From Phytohabitans aurantiacus (lineage in GTDB: Bacteria > Actinomycetota > Actinomycetes > Mycobacteriales > Micromonosporaceae), in contig NZ_BSDI01000009.1 of assembly GCF_027923225.1 (NCBI RefSeq), positions 124,001 through 188,000 on the forward strand: 64,000 bases of DNA, given 5' to 3'. Below the pieces are notes generated by a model. It was not told the origin of the DNA. It saw only the letters and a program-made list of their open reading frames with translations, and made no database searches. The position numbers and the translations under genes were made by a program. The first letter of the stretch is position 1, and each line of letters opens with the position of its first letter. This document shows positions 18,401-26,293 of this stretch, in pieces.

Positions 18401-18748
18401 CGGTCGAGCTGGCTCGCCTACGGGCCGGGACTGGCGGCCGCGCTGCTGCCCAGCCTGGCCTCGGTACTGGTCGAAGACGGCCAGCCGATCCGCAGGCTCC
18501 TGCTGGGCGCCGGCGCTCTCGGCGCCGTCCTGGCCGGATCGGTGTGGCGCCGGCAGGCACCGGTGGTACTCGGTGGGGTGACGCTGGTGGTGGTCACCGC
18601 CGCTGAGCTGGTCAGAGTGTGGGACCTGCTGCCGCGGTGGATCTTCCTGGCGGCGGGCGGGTTCGTGCTGATCGGCCTGGCCATGACGTACGAGCGGCGG
18701 CGGCGTGATCTTTTGCGCCTTCGAACCAGCGTGGGGCGGATGACGTGA
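15419..18748 (+). CDS. SCO7613-type giant polytopic membrane protein with zinc-ribbon head
   Basis: 1109 residues. The N-terminus is a zinc ribbon (CPACGAP ... CPRCGRG) followed by a short coiled coil (about 38-60) and a Pro/Ala linker. From about residue 100 to the end there are some 25-30 hydrophobic segments, the composition of actinobacterial proteins annotated 'SCO7613 C-terminal domain'. Residues about 373-420 form a low-complexity Ala/Pro patch built from tandem DNA repeats (a 22-base unit twice near 16550, a 15-base unit twice near 16600). Function is unknown. GTG 15419 with GAGG 8 bases ahead. It follows cutA by 48 bases. The hairpin GCGGTAG-cc-CTACCGC near 18760, just after the stop, may terminate it. 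Confidence 0.75.
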   Translation: MTYPCPACGAPANLESGCPRCGRGPDPDAAEVIRLNAEIVDLSARLRTAETRRAELAARVRVRARPAPAPQPLPLPVPVPVAATTAAAPRPEASTLTVQSVLFILGGLLLGAAAIVFTGVAWAAYGVGGRAAILAVVTALALSAPLLALRRKLTATAETFAAVGLLLVLLDGYAAWYVNLFGLADWPGTRYAALVCGVTAAVAAGYAVATGLSGPRFAALAVAQPVLPLLAYRADPDAFGWAFVLVAVALLDLVLVWRASGPLHVAGWVAHGLALVLAWLAALGSVLAGSGLAPAIAGVPLVVVASVLLLRALVARSRLLGAVAGAGLVVALGVASLRLVAEVRPSLTLVLMAAVAAVLAAASATAARGVPAPGVFAPAPAQAVFAPAPAPGAAVPGAAVPGAAALGAAALGGVEPASVGAAVRAARFGTRVGAATVAGLVGLVAVVMAGVVAAVSATRALPPWDADLNEHALPYDWQVPVAVVLVAGAVALLMPRAYWRDAAVFGGAFAVLALPLPWWLTPLVGLAAGGGLALVAARLRRVNWAVLGGVLALHAAVASLARPLTGAVVLAAAAVTGVAVAAAGRRSAIGGVGLLAGVLATPAAVAAALVAAEVEPWWVGRGTVAAVATLLLGLIAVRRMWPEHARYAEAGVLALALVIGTLPEVWRTGDPPGVYAAVALVLGAFVVRDRPKWAVLLAPPAIRTVVALAPALWAVLAEPYRWLGDIWSGAPDGGWSVSGPAAATLIVATVAVGLFRPMWTLPLAALAVPVTLAAADAPWPLVPAASLVLGLAGMLTRQRVAFLPLAAAGLVGTLPTKATTLGGLGLVVAVSVAVAASARTVAVRVAGALAAVAAGVAFAFAAAQAAELPLHAAAFAVLAVGVLALAAGGAVTPTLTRPLDAAALSVAALAVLLALGDLRYAAAVAAIWGVAAGGRALWRKSRRVALAMVAASSELLAWWLSLAAGDVTITEAYTLPAAAVALVAGWLALRARPERSSWLAYGPGLAAALLPSLASVLVEDGQPIRRLLLGAGALGAVLAGSVWRRQAPVVLGGVTLVVVTAAELVRVWDLLPRWIFLAAGGFVLIGLAMTYERRRRDLLRLRTSVGRMT

Positions 18749-18879
18749 CCCTTAGGTAGCGGTAGCCCTACCGCACTTACGGGGGTTGTCAGGGTTACTC
18801 AGCCCCCCTACCCTCCGGAGACTTGAGTCAACGCCTCGCCGCGCGTCGGGCGAGTGCCCCCGACGACGTAGGGAGACGT

Positions 18880-19902
18880 ATGACGGTCAACGCGGTGGCG
18901 GAGCCTGTCCAAAAAAGAGGCAGCGATTACGCGCGCCTATCGAAGATGGTGAGCGCGGCTGGCCTGCTCGAACGCCGGCCGGGGTGGTACGCGGCGAAGA
19001 TCGTGGTGACCGCCGCGCTGTTCATCGGGGGATGGGTGGCCTTCGCTTTCGTGGGCGACTCATGGTGGCAGGCTCTGGTCGCCGTGTTCCTCGGCGTGGC
19101 CACGACGCAGGTGTCGTTCCTCGGCCACGACGCGGGGCACCGGCAGATGTTCCGGACCCGGCGTCCGAGTGAGGTGGCCGGCTACATCTCCGGCAACCTG
19201 GCCGTGGGGCTCAGCTACGGCTGGTGGATCGACAAGCACACGCGACACCACGCCAACCCCAACCACGAGGACGAGGACCCGGATGTGGGGGCGGGTGCTC
19301 TGGTGTGGACACACGAGCAGGCGTTGGCACGGGGGCGGTTCGGGCGCTGGTTCGCGCGCTGGCAGGCGTACCTGTTCTTCCCGTTGCTGACCCTGGAAGG
19401 TCTCAACCTGCACTACGCCAGCATCCGGGCGCTCTTCAACACGCCCATGCGGCACCGGCGCACCGAGGCCGTGCTGCTGGTGGTGCACACGATCGCGTAC
19501 CTGAGTGCGGTCTTCCTCGTGCTGTCGCCCGGCAAGGCGCTGGTGTTCATCGCGATACACCAAGGGCTGTGGGGTGTCTACATGGGATGCTCGTTCGCCC
19601 CGAACCACAAGGGCATGCCGATGCTCACCGCCGAGGACGACCTGGACTACCTCCGCAAGCAGGTGCTGACGTCGCGCAACGTGCGGGGCGGTCCGGTGGT
19701 CGACTTCATGCTGGGCGGGCTCAACTACCAGATCGAGCACCACCTGTTCCCGAGCATGCCGCGGTCGAACCTGCGCAAGGCTCAGCCGATCGTCCGGGCG
19801 TACTGCGCCGAGCACGGCATCGCCTACGAGGAGGCGGGAGTGATCAACTCGTACGGCCAGGCTCTGCGCTCCCTTCATGAGGCGGGTAACCCGCCTAGTT
19901 GA
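18880..19902 (+). CDS. Membrane fatty acid desaturase
   Basis: 340 residues. The three His boxes of membrane di-iron desaturases are present: HDAGH (about res. 86), HTRHH (about 123) and QIEHH (about 288). Hydrophobic hairpins lie at about 46-80 and 200-245. This is the DesA3-like acyl-CoA/acyl-lipid desaturase type of actinobacteria, adding a cis double bond (often delta-9) to long acyl chains. ATG 18880 follows GGGAGACGT; an in-frame open stretch upstream to 18823 has no initiator context. No electron donor (ferredoxin or oxidoreductase) is adjacent. The gene is monocistronic, and upstream 18749-18879 holds a hairpin and presumably its promoter. Confidence 0.92.
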   Translation: MTVNAVAEPVQKRGSDYARLSKMVSAAGLLERRPGWYAAKIVVTAALFIGGWVAFAFVGDSWWQALVAVFLGVATTQVSFLGHDAGHRQMFRTRRPSEVAGYISGNLAVGLSYGWWIDKHTRHHANPNHEDEDPDVGAGALVWTHEQALARGRFGRWFARWQAYLFFPLLTLEGLNLHYASIRALFNTPMRHRRTEAVLLVVHTIAYLSAVFLVLSPGKALVFIAIHQGLWGVYMGCSFAPNHKGMPMLTAEDDLDYLRKQVLTSRNVRGGPVVDFMLGGLNYQIEHHLFPSMPRSNLRKAQPIVRAYCAEHGIAYEEAGVINSYGQALRSLHEAGNPPS

Positions 19903-19937
19903 TCACGGGGGTTGAATCGACGGGTGTTTTTCTGGTA

Positions 19938-19947
19938 GGAATCTTCC
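19938..19947 (+). promoter_or_regulatory. GGAATCTTCC palindrome upstream of the amidase gene
   Basis: An imperfect-centred palindrome GGAA-TC-TTCC lies 56 bases before the amidase start. The surrounding ten-base string TAGGAATCTT (19936-19945) occurs again 32 bases before the GH18 chitinase gene (33641-33650). Both genes encode exported glycan hydrolases, so a common regulator is possible. Confidence 0.35.
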
Positions 19948-20002
19948 AGCATTGGCCGATGTCCTTAAGGAAACCTTCAAACACCCCCCGTGGAGGTCCT
20001 CC

Positions 20003-21100
20003 GTGACCGGCAACCCCGTCAGCCGTCGGGACGTCATGCGCGGCGCCGTTGCAATCGGCGCCGGCATGGCAACCGGCGGTGCTTCGCTGGCTCATGCGTC
20101 ACCTGCCCTAGCGGCAGAGTCATCCGCCCTGGCCGTAGCAGCGCCAACGATCGCGAGCTGCGCGACCTGGGGCGCCGCGGCACCACGCGGCACGATCAGC
20201 AGCGTCACGACCAACCCGAACAAGATCCTCGTCCACCACACCGCGTCCGCGAACGTCACCGACTATTCGCAGGCTGCCGCGTACGCGCACGCTCGCGAGA
20301 TCCAGCAGTGGCACTTCGACTTCGGCTGGGTCGACAGCGGGCAGCACTTCACGATCAGCCGGGGCGGATACGTCATGGAAGGGCGGCGCGGCAGCCTCGG
20401 CAAGCTCAACGCGGGCAGCGGCGCGATCGTCGGCGCGCACTGCCCCGGGCAGAACTCGGCGGCGATCGGCATCGAGAACCAGGGCACCTACACCAGCGCC
20501 ACCCCGCCCGCCGCGCTCTACAACAAGCTGGTCGACATGTGCGCGTACATCTGCGACCAGTACGGCATCGCGCCCACGCAGATCTACGGGCACCGCGACT
20601 TCCTCGCGACCGCGTGCCCGGGTGACGTGCTGTACGCCCGGCTGCCGCAGTTGCGCACCGACGTGGCCGCCGCGCTCAATGGCACGACGCCGACGTGGAG
20701 CACGATCGTCGACAACACGTCGAGCGGGTTCGCGGCCGGCGCCAACTGGTCGGTCTCGTCGTACTCCGCCGAGCGGTACGGCGCGGACTACCGGTACGCC
20801 AACCCGGAGGAGGTCAGCGACCTCGCCACGTACTCGGCGACCATCCCGGCCACCGGCAACTACAAGATCGAGACCTGGTACCCGGGCATCGCCGGCTACA
20901 ACACGTCCACCCCGTTCATCGTGTACGCCTCGGGCGGCAGCCAGGTCGTGCGCGTCGACCAGAGCACGGGCGGCGGCGCGTGGAAGTCGCTCGGCACGTT
21001 CGCGCTCACGTCCGGCGCGAAAACCGTCGCCGCGGTGAGCCGGTGGACCACCACGACGGGGTACGTCGTCGCCGACGCGGTGCGCATCAGCCGGGTTTGA
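20003..21100 (+). CDS. Tat-exported N-acetylmuramoyl-L-alanine amidase with golvesin-like C-terminal domain
   Basis: 365 residues. The signal region has the twin-arginine motif SRRDVMRG and a hydrophobic core ending ASPALA, so export should be by Tat. The catalytic domain (about 50-215) is Amidase_2/PGRP type: the zinc ligands fit His in ILVHHTAS, His in YGHRDF and Cys in TACPGD. It should cleave the bond between MurNAc and the stem peptide. Residues about 225-365 (WSTIVDNTSSGF ... VVADAVRISRV) look like the golvesin/xanthan-lyase-type beta-sandwich, probably for wall binding. GTG 20003 is chosen for GGAGG six bases ahead and the immediate Tat motif. A longer frame to 19952 has no ribosome site. 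Confidence 0.9.
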   Translation: MTGNPVSRRDVMRGAVAIGAGMATGGASLAHASPALAAESSALAVAAPTIASCATWGAAAPRGTISSVTTNPNKILVHHTASANVTDYSQAAAYAHAREIQQWHFDFGWVDSGQHFTISRGGYVMEGRRGSLGKLNAGSGAIVGAHCPGQNSAAIGIENQGTYTSATPPAALYNKLVDMCAYICDQYGIAPTQIYGHRDFLATACPGDVLYARLPQLRTDVAAALNGTTPTWSTIVDNTSSGFAAGANWSVSSYSAERYGADYRYANPEEVSDLATYSATIPATGNYKIETWYPGIAGYNTSTPFIVYASGGSQVVRVDQSTGGGAWKSLGTFALTSGAKTVAAVSRWTTTTGYVVADAVRISRV

Positions 21101-21127
21101 TCACGCTCGCGGGGGCAGTATGTACCC

Positions 21128-22180
21128 ATGAGCGGTTGGTGGCACCGGGTGCGGCACGCGATACGTCCACACTCGCACGACGCCGCTGACCAGGTCGACT
21201 CGGCGCTCGAAACCAGCAAGGAGGGCATGCGGGCAGTCTGGATCTCTCTCGCGATCCTGGCCCTGACCGCTGCCCTCCAAGCGCTGGTCGTCGTCTGGTC
21301 GGGCTCGGTGGCCCTGCTCGGCGACACCCTGCACAACGTGGCCGACGCGCTCACCGCCGTGCCGCTCGCCATCGCGTTCCTGATCGGCCGCCGGCCCGCC
21401 ACCAGGCGATACACGTACGGCTTCGGCCGGGCCGAAGACCTCGCCGGCATCGTGATCGTCGGGTTCATCGCGGCGTCGGCGGCGGTCGCCGGGTACGAGG
21501 CGGTTCGCCGGCTGCTCAACCCGGCCGACGTCGACCACCTCGGCGCGGTGGCGGTCGCCGGGATCGTCGGGTTCGCGGGCAATGAGCTCGTGGCCCAGTA
21601 CCGCATCCGGGTCGGCCGGCGCATCGGGTCAGCCGCCCTCGTGGCCGACGGGCTGCACGCCCGCACCGACGGTTTCACCTCCCTGGGCGTACTGGTCAGC
21701 GCCGGCGGCCTCGCCCTCGGCTGGCGATGGGCCGACCCGGTGGTCGGTCTCGCGATCACCGCCGCGATCCTGGTCGTGCTCGCCGGCGCGGCGCGGCAGG
21801 TGTACCGCCGGCTCATGGACGCCGTCGACCCCGAACTGGTCGACAAGGTCGAAGACACGCTCCGGGAGACCGACGGGGTGCTCGACGTGGGCGCGGTCAA
21901 GGTGCGCTGGATCGGCCACCGGCTGCGTGCCGAGTGCGAGATCGTGGTCGACGCCGACCTCACCCTTCTGGCGGCACACGCGGTCGCCGTCCACGCCGAG
22001 CACCGCCTGCTGCACGACGTACCAAAGCTCGGATCCGCACTGGTGCACGCGGACCCGCAGCCGCGCGCGGGCCATGACCATCACGAGGCCCTCGCCCACC
22101 ACCACGAGAGGAGCTCACATGGCGCTGGCCGACCTGCCCGAGTGGAGCGGCGACGACACCACCATCACCCGCACGGTTGA
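21128..22180 (+). CDS. CDF-family cation efflux transporter
   Basis: 350 residues. Six TM segments in the first 230 residues; metal-site motifs are GDTLHNVADAL in TM2 and ADGLHARTDGF in TM5, the HxxxD pattern of cation diffusion facilitators. A cytoplasmic ferredoxin-like domain follows. The last 35 residues are extremely His-rich (HDHHEALAHHHE ... RRRHHHHPHG), a likely zinc or nickel binding tail. Expected function is proton-coupled export of zinc or a similar metal. The last 62 bases, including the second His cluster, overlap the pterin dehydratase gene in another frame. Confidence 0.92.
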   Translation: MSGWWHRVRHAIRPHSHDAADQVDSALETSKEGMRAVWISLAILALTAALQALVVVWSGSVALLGDTLHNVADALTAVPLAIAFLIGRRPATRRYTYGFGRAEDLAGIVIVGFIAASAAVAGYEAVRRLLNPADVDHLGAVAVAGIVGFAGNELVAQYRIRVGRRIGSAALVADGLHARTDGFTSLGVLVSAGGLALGWRWADPVVGLAITAAILVVLAGAARQVYRRLMDAVDPELVDKVEDTLRETDGVLDVGAVKVRWIGHRLRAECEIVVDADLTLLAAHAVAVHAEHRLLHDVPKLGSALVHADPQPRAGHDHHEALAHHHERSSHGAGRPARVERRRHHHHPHG

Positions 22181-22379
22181 GCTGCCCAGCTTCATGGACG
22201 CGATCGCGGTCGTCGACCGGGTCGCGGTCGTCGCCGAGGAGATGGATCACCACCCCGACATCGACATCCGGTGGCGAAAACTGACGTTCCGGTGCAGCAC
22301 CCACTCCGCCGGCAAGGTCACGGAGCGTGACTTCAAGCTGGCGAGGCGCATCGACGATATCGTCGCAAACCAGGCGTAA
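22119..22379 (+). CDS. Pterin-4a-carbinolamine dehydratase
   Basis: 86 residues. It shows the DCoH/PCD signature EEMDHHPDIDIRWRKLTF plus a second His in CSTHSAGKVTERDF. The enzyme dehydrates 4a-hydroxytetrahydropterin to recycle the cofactor of aromatic amino acid hydroxylases; bacterial members may have other roles. ATG 22119 has GAGAGGAG ahead. It begins inside the transporter gene, overlapping it by 62 bases, which implies translational coupling. No hydroxylase gene is nearby. Confidence 0.88.
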   Translation: MALADLPEWSGDDTTITRTVELPSFMDAIAVVDRVAVVAEEMDHHPDIDIRWRKLTFRCSTHSAGKVTERDFKLARRIDDIVANQA

Positions 22380-22425
22380 CGCGGGGCTGTCCCTGCCGTT
22401 GGCGACGATCAGGCAGTATGGCGGC

Positions 22426-23562
22426 GTGAGGTTCGAAGTCAGCAAGGTGCTCGACGCCATCGAACGGCGGCTCAGCACCGATCCCGCGCTCGCCCGAGGC
22501 GTGGTCGACCTCGCCGAGGTGGTGCGATACGCGGACCTCGACGGTGGTCGGCCCGCAAACCTGCTGCGCCTGGGGCTCGTCGTCGACGCGTTCGCCGCCC
22601 AGCTCGGCGAGGAGAACGCCGCCGTCTACACGGTCGTGCACCGCGGCCTGCTCTCCGACGCCGATCTGACGTCGAACGAGCGCATGGTCGTGCGACGCTG
22701 GGCCGACGACGGCCTGGTCGAGGTCGTGCCGTCGGTCGGCGATCGGGTACTGGAAGTGGCCGACCTGCTCGGCCTGCCCGTGCTGAGCCGGCTGCGGTTC
22801 GAGGGCGTGCGCGAGCGGTACGGATGGCTGGCCGGCCAGGCCGGACGGCTCATGGCACCCGTGCCCGGCAAGAACGGCGCCGTGCTCGTCGCACAGATGG
22901 GCGGCGGCTCGCTGCCCGTGACGGGTGCGCCCGCGCCCTCGGGAGCCCAGATGCTGAGCCGGCTGTGGCGCTGTGGCGAGCCCGGCTGCGCGCTGTTCGG
23001 CGGTGGCGGCGGCGCCTTCGCCGACCTCGCCCCGGCCCGCCGCGCGGGCGGCCAGCCCCCGCCCACCCTGCACACCGGCCGGCCCACCTGCCCCCGGCAC
23101 GAGACCCAACTGTCCGACGTCGGCGCCCGGCCCGTGGCCGAGGCTCTGGCTGTTCGGGTCGGCGGCGTGGTGCGGCAGCGGTTCGTGGTCGCCGAGGGCG
23201 AGCCCATGACCGTCGGGCGCGCGCCCGAGCAGGGCGGCATCATGCTCGGCCAGTGGCTCACCGACGAGGCACGGCGGTGGATCAGCCGCAGTCACGTCCG
23301 GTTCGAGATGCGCGGCACCGAGGTGGTCGCTCAGGATGTGAGCACCAACGGCACCGGCGTGCGCCCCGGCGGTTCGATGGACGAGGCCGAGCGCATGATC
23401 CTGAAGGGCCAGAGCCGGTCGCTGGGACCGGGTGACCTGATCGAGCTGTACCCAGGCGTCCACGTGGGCCTGGCCCGCCACGTAACCTCCACGGGCCCGG
23501 TAGCGTCCCCATCCGTGATGGCGGAAGCCCCAACGATGTCCATGCGCGTAGTAGACCGCTAA
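22426..23562 (+). CDS. FHA-domain protein with Cys/His cluster
   Basis: 378 residues. Residues about 1-150 are helical and unrecognised (EVSKVLDAIERRLSTDP ...). A central part has CGEPGC and, after a Gly/Pro-rich loop, CPRHETQL, a plausible zinc site. The C-terminal FHA domain (about 250-350) shows MTVGRAPEQGG, SRSHVRFEM and STNGTGV, the phosphothreonine-binding loops. FHA proteins read Ser/Thr-kinase output; the PknB-type kinase at 11569 is the closest candidate. GTG 22426 gives a start at VRFEVSK; the frame is open further upstream without a ribosome site. The gene is followed by a repeat-rich non-coding gap. Confidence 0.85.
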   Translation: MRFEVSKVLDAIERRLSTDPALARGVVDLAEVVRYADLDGGRPANLLRLGLVVDAFAAQLGEENAAVYTVVHRGLLSDADLTSNERMVVRRWADDGLVEVVPSVGDRVLEVADLLGLPVLSRLRFEGVRERYGWLAGQAGRLMAPVPGKNGAVLVAQMGGGSLPVTGAPAPSGAQMLSRLWRCGEPGCALFGGGGGAFADLAPARRAGGQPPPTLHTGRPTCPRHETQLSDVGARPVAEALAVRVGGVVRQRFVVAEGEPMTVGRAPEQGGIMLGQWLTDEARRWISRSHVRFEMRGTEVVAQDVSTNGTGVRPGGSMDEAERMILKGQSRSLGPGDLIELYPGVHVGLARHVTSTGPVASPSVMAEAPTMSMRVVDR

Positions 23563-23640
23563 CCCACCCCCACCCAGCGCACTGCCCCGCAACCCCGCCC
23601 TCCCGCGCCGCGCCCTCCGCGCGGAGCGCGCCCTCTTGCG

Positions 23641-23720
23641 CCGATCAAGGGCGAATGCACGCGGTTGGATCTCTTTCCGCGTGTATTCGCCCTTGATCCA
23701 TGCGATTGCCCTTGATCGCG
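23641..23720. repeat. Dispersed 80-bp palindromic element, copy 1
   Basis: GATCAAGGGCGAATGCACGC is answered by its near-complement about 20 bases later, making a long stem; a third half-arm (GCCCTTGATCGC) follows. A near-identical copy lies at 50918-50998. Both copies start in a very C/G-rich stretch shortly after a gene end. Nothing else is seen in 23563-23640 or 23721-23874 apart from skewed GC runs. Confidence 0.75.
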
Positions 23721-23874
23721 GCCGCGTGGGGCGGCCCCTCGGGGGGCAGCCATTCGCCACAGTCGGCACCCGCCGCGGCGACAAATGCCGCGTTACGACA
23801 CCCACGGCGTCGGCGAGCGGGCGTCAGGCGTGGCATGCGCGCAGAGCGCGGCGCGCAGGACCGCGCGGTGGGTG

Positions 23875-24160
23875 CTAGATGATCTATTCCTAGGCAAACC
23901 AGGATGTGAGCTACCGCGATGCCCGCCGCGCGTAGGACCGCTGCTCCCGCGGCCTCACCCTCCGCATCCAGTCACGCTCAAGATCCCGACAACATCCCTG
24001 ATTTTGTCGCCTCGAACGCGCCCGGAGGCAGCGAAATCCGGGATTTCGCTGCCACGTCCGGGCGGGTCGTGTAGCCGCGGAGGGTGAGGCTGCGGGAGCA
24101 ACGGCCCGGCGCGCGACGGCCGTCGCGGTAGCCCAATGTCCCTCGGTATAGATCGTCTAG
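23875..24160. mobile_element. MITE-like 286-bp inverted-repeat element
   Basis: About 90 bases at the left (23875-23965) match the reverse complement of the right end (24074-24160) with about 80% identity, beginning CTAGATGATCTAT and CTAGACGATCTAT at the two outer ends. The arms include TGCTCCCGC and CCTCACCCTCCGC. The centre holds a second palindrome (about 24019-24064) with inner arms GGCAGCGAAATCC. No transposase fits inside. The right end supplies the stop codon of rocD. It could be a miniature transposon or a folded 3' structure. Confidence 0.5.
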
Positions 24161-25392
24161 AGGATCGCGGCTAGGCGCTCCACTGCCCAGTCGAGTTCCG
24201 CGGGCTCGATGACCAGCGGGGGCGCCAAGCGGAGCGTCGAGCCGTGGGTGTCCTTGGCCAGTACGCCGTGCTCGGCCAGGCGCTCGCACGCCTCGCGGCC
24301 GCTCATCAGCGACGGGTCGATGTCGATGCCCGCCCACAGGCCGCGCCCGCGCACAGCGATCAACCCATGCCCGATCAGCGCGCTCAGGTCGGTGTGCAGG
24401 CGTGCGCCCAGTTCGGCGCTGCGGCGCTGGTACTCGCCGGTGCCCAGCAGCCTGACCACCTCGGTGCCCACGGCACACGCGAGCGGGTTTCCACCGAACG
24501 TGGACCCGTGTGAGCCCGGGCTCAACACACCGAGAACCGAGGCGTCCGCCGCCACCGCGGAGACGGGCACGATGCCGCCGCCGAGCGCCTTGCCGAGCAC
24601 GTACATGTCCGGCACGACGCCCTCGTGGTCGCAGGCGAACGTGCGGCCGGTGCGGCCGAGTCCGGACTGGATCTCGTCGGCGATGAAGAGGGTGCCGCGC
24701 GCCGTGCACAGGTCACGGATGCCCTGAAGGTACCCGGGCGGCGGCACGATCACGCCCTGCTCGCCCTGGATGGGCTCGATGAGGACCGCGACCGTGGTGT
24801 CATCGATCGCCGCGTCCATCGCCTCCAGGTCGCCGTACGGGACGATCTTGAAGCCGGGGGTGTACGGGCCGTAGTCGTCGCGAGCCGACGGATCGGTGGA
24901 GAAGCTGACGATCGTGGTGGTGCGCCCGTGGAAGTTGCCATCGGCGACTACGATCGTGGCGGCGTTGGCCGGTACACCCTTGACCTGGTACCCCCACTTG
25001 CGGGCGACCTTGATCGCCGTCTCGACGGCCTCGGCGCCCGTGTTCATGGGCAGCACCATGTCCTTGCCGCACAGCTCGGCGAGGCCCCGGCAGAACGTCG
25101 CGAACTGGTCGTGGATGAACGCGCGGCTGGTGAGCGTGAGCCGGTCGAGCTGGGCGTGCGCGGCGGCGATCAGCGAGGGGTGCCGGTGCCCGAAGTTGAG
25201 CGCGGAGTACCCGGCGAGGCAGTCGAGGTACCGCTTGCCGTCGACGTCGGTGACCCAGGCGCCCTCGGCCTCCGAGATGACCACGGGGAGCGGGTGGTAG
25301 TTGTGCGCGGTCCATCGCTCGGCGTCGGCCACCGCAGCGGGGGTGCGAACGAGGTCGTCGACGATCACTTCCGGACTACCAGTGTGCAGCAC
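24157..25392 (-). CDS. rocD: Ornithine--oxo-acid transaminase
   Basis: 411 residues, class III PLP aminotransferase. Visible are MNTGAEAVETAIKVARKWGY, the PLP-contact LFIADEIQSGLGRTG, and the Schiff-base Lys in VLGKALGGG. It converts ornithine plus 2-oxoglutarate to glutamate semialdehyde and glutamate. GTG 25392 has GGAGG nine bases ahead and lies inside the end of the dimethylargininase gene (28-base overlap), so the two form a coupled operon for arginine-type substrates. The TAG stop falls within the right arm of the inverted-repeat element. Confidence 0.94.
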   Translation of the reverse strand: MLHTGSPEVIVDDLVRTPAAVADAERWTAHNYHPLPVVISEAEGAWVTDVDGKRYLDCLAGYSALNFGHRHPSLIAAAHAQLDRLTLTSRAFIHDQFATFCRGLAELCGKDMVLPMNTGAEAVETAIKVARKWGYQVKGVPANAATIVVADGNFHGRTTTIVSFSTDPSARDDYGPYTPGFKIVPYGDLEAMDAAIDDTTVAVLIEPIQGEQGVIVPPPGYLQGIRDLCTARGTLFIADEIQSGLGRTGRTFACDHEGVVPDMYVLGKALGGGIVPVSAVAADASVLGVLSPGSHGSTFGGNPLACAVGTEVVRLLGTGEYQRRSAELGARLHTDLSALIGHGLIAVRGRGLWAGIDIDPSLMSGREACERLAEHGVLAKDTHGSTLRLAPPLVIEPAELDWAVERLAAIL

Positions 25393-26171
25393 TTAGGACC
25401 GCCTCCAGCCTTGCGCAACTCGGACAAATCAATGCCAATTGTCTCGTACCCGCGCTCCCGGAGCGCGGCCGCCAGGCCGGTGGCCTGCGATGGGAGTACG
25501 ACGTGCCGGCCGTCGCTGACCGCGTTGAGGCCGAGCACCTCGGCGTCGGCGGGAGCGGCGAGGACCGCGTCCGGGAAGAGCCGGCGCAGTACCGCCTGGC
25601 TGCCCGGCGAGAACGCCTCCGGCAGGTACGCCACCGTGCGCTCGTCGAGCACGCAGAGCGCGGTGTCGAGGTGGTAGAAGCGCGGGTCGACGAGCTGCAG
25701 TGTGATCACCGGGCGACCGAAGATCTCCTGAGCCCGGTCGTGCGCGGCGGTGACGGTGCGGAAGCCGGTGCCGGCGAGCAGGAAATCGCCGGCGAGCAGC
25801 ATGTCGCCTTCGCCCTCGTTGACGTACTTCGCCTCGTGCGTCTCGAAGCCGGCGCGCTCGAACCAGTCCCGGTACGCCGGGGCCTCGTCGGCGCGCTGCG
25901 GGTCGCGGAACTCGACCGCCAGCACGTTGCCGTCGATCACGGTGGCGCCGTTGGCGGCGAACACCATGTCGGGCAGGCCGGGAAGGGGCTCGATCTCGTC
26001 GACCGTGTGGCCGAGGTCGAGGTAGATCCCGCGCAGCGCTTCCCACTGCCGGATGGCAAGGCCAGCGTCGACCGGGGCCGTGGGATCCATCCACGGGTTG
26101 ATCGCGTATTCGACCGCGAAGTACGTCGGCCGGCACATGAGGTAGTGCCGGTGGGTGGCGTCCATCGTCAT
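25365..26171 (-). CDS. Dimethylargininase / arginine-deiminase-superfamily amidinotransferase
   Basis: 268 residues. Guanidine-modifying fold: PDMVFAANGATV with substrate Asp, EGEGDML, His in RFYHLDTAL, and the C-terminal nucleophile Cys in GGGPKCCTLVV. Enzymes of this group (DDAH) release citrulline from methylated arginines; some relatives act on arginine. The downstream coupled rocD suggests supply of ornithine or glutamate. The start is uncertain: ATG 26171 is used; GTG 26192 and ATG 26165 are in frame and none has a ribosome site. The upstream stretch 26210-26245 is AT-rich with TGCGTTG and CGTTGCGT repeats flanking it, a plausible Lrp/AsnC-type operator. Confidence 0.85.
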   Translation of the reverse strand: MTMDATHRHYLMCRPTYFAVEYAINPWMDPTAPVDAGLAIRQWEALRGIYLDLGHTVDEIEPLPGLPDMVFAANGATVIDGNVLAVEFRDPQRADEAPAYRDWFERAGFETHEAKYVNEGEGDMLLAGDFLLAGTGFRTVTAAHDRAQEIFGRPVITLQLVDPRFYHLDTALCVLDERTVAYLPEAFSPGSQAVLRRLFPDAVLAAPADAEVLGLNAVSDGRHVVLPSQATGLAAALRERGYETIGIDLSELRKAGGGPKCCTLVVRK

Positions 26172-26293
26172 GCCAGCAACGCTATGCGTCACCAGCCGTC
26201 GAGAACCACCGTAGAATCTTGCGTTGACAGTTTAATCGTTGCGTATCTTGGCCTTGGGAGGGGCGAATCGTTGCGGACCCGCCCCTCACACCC

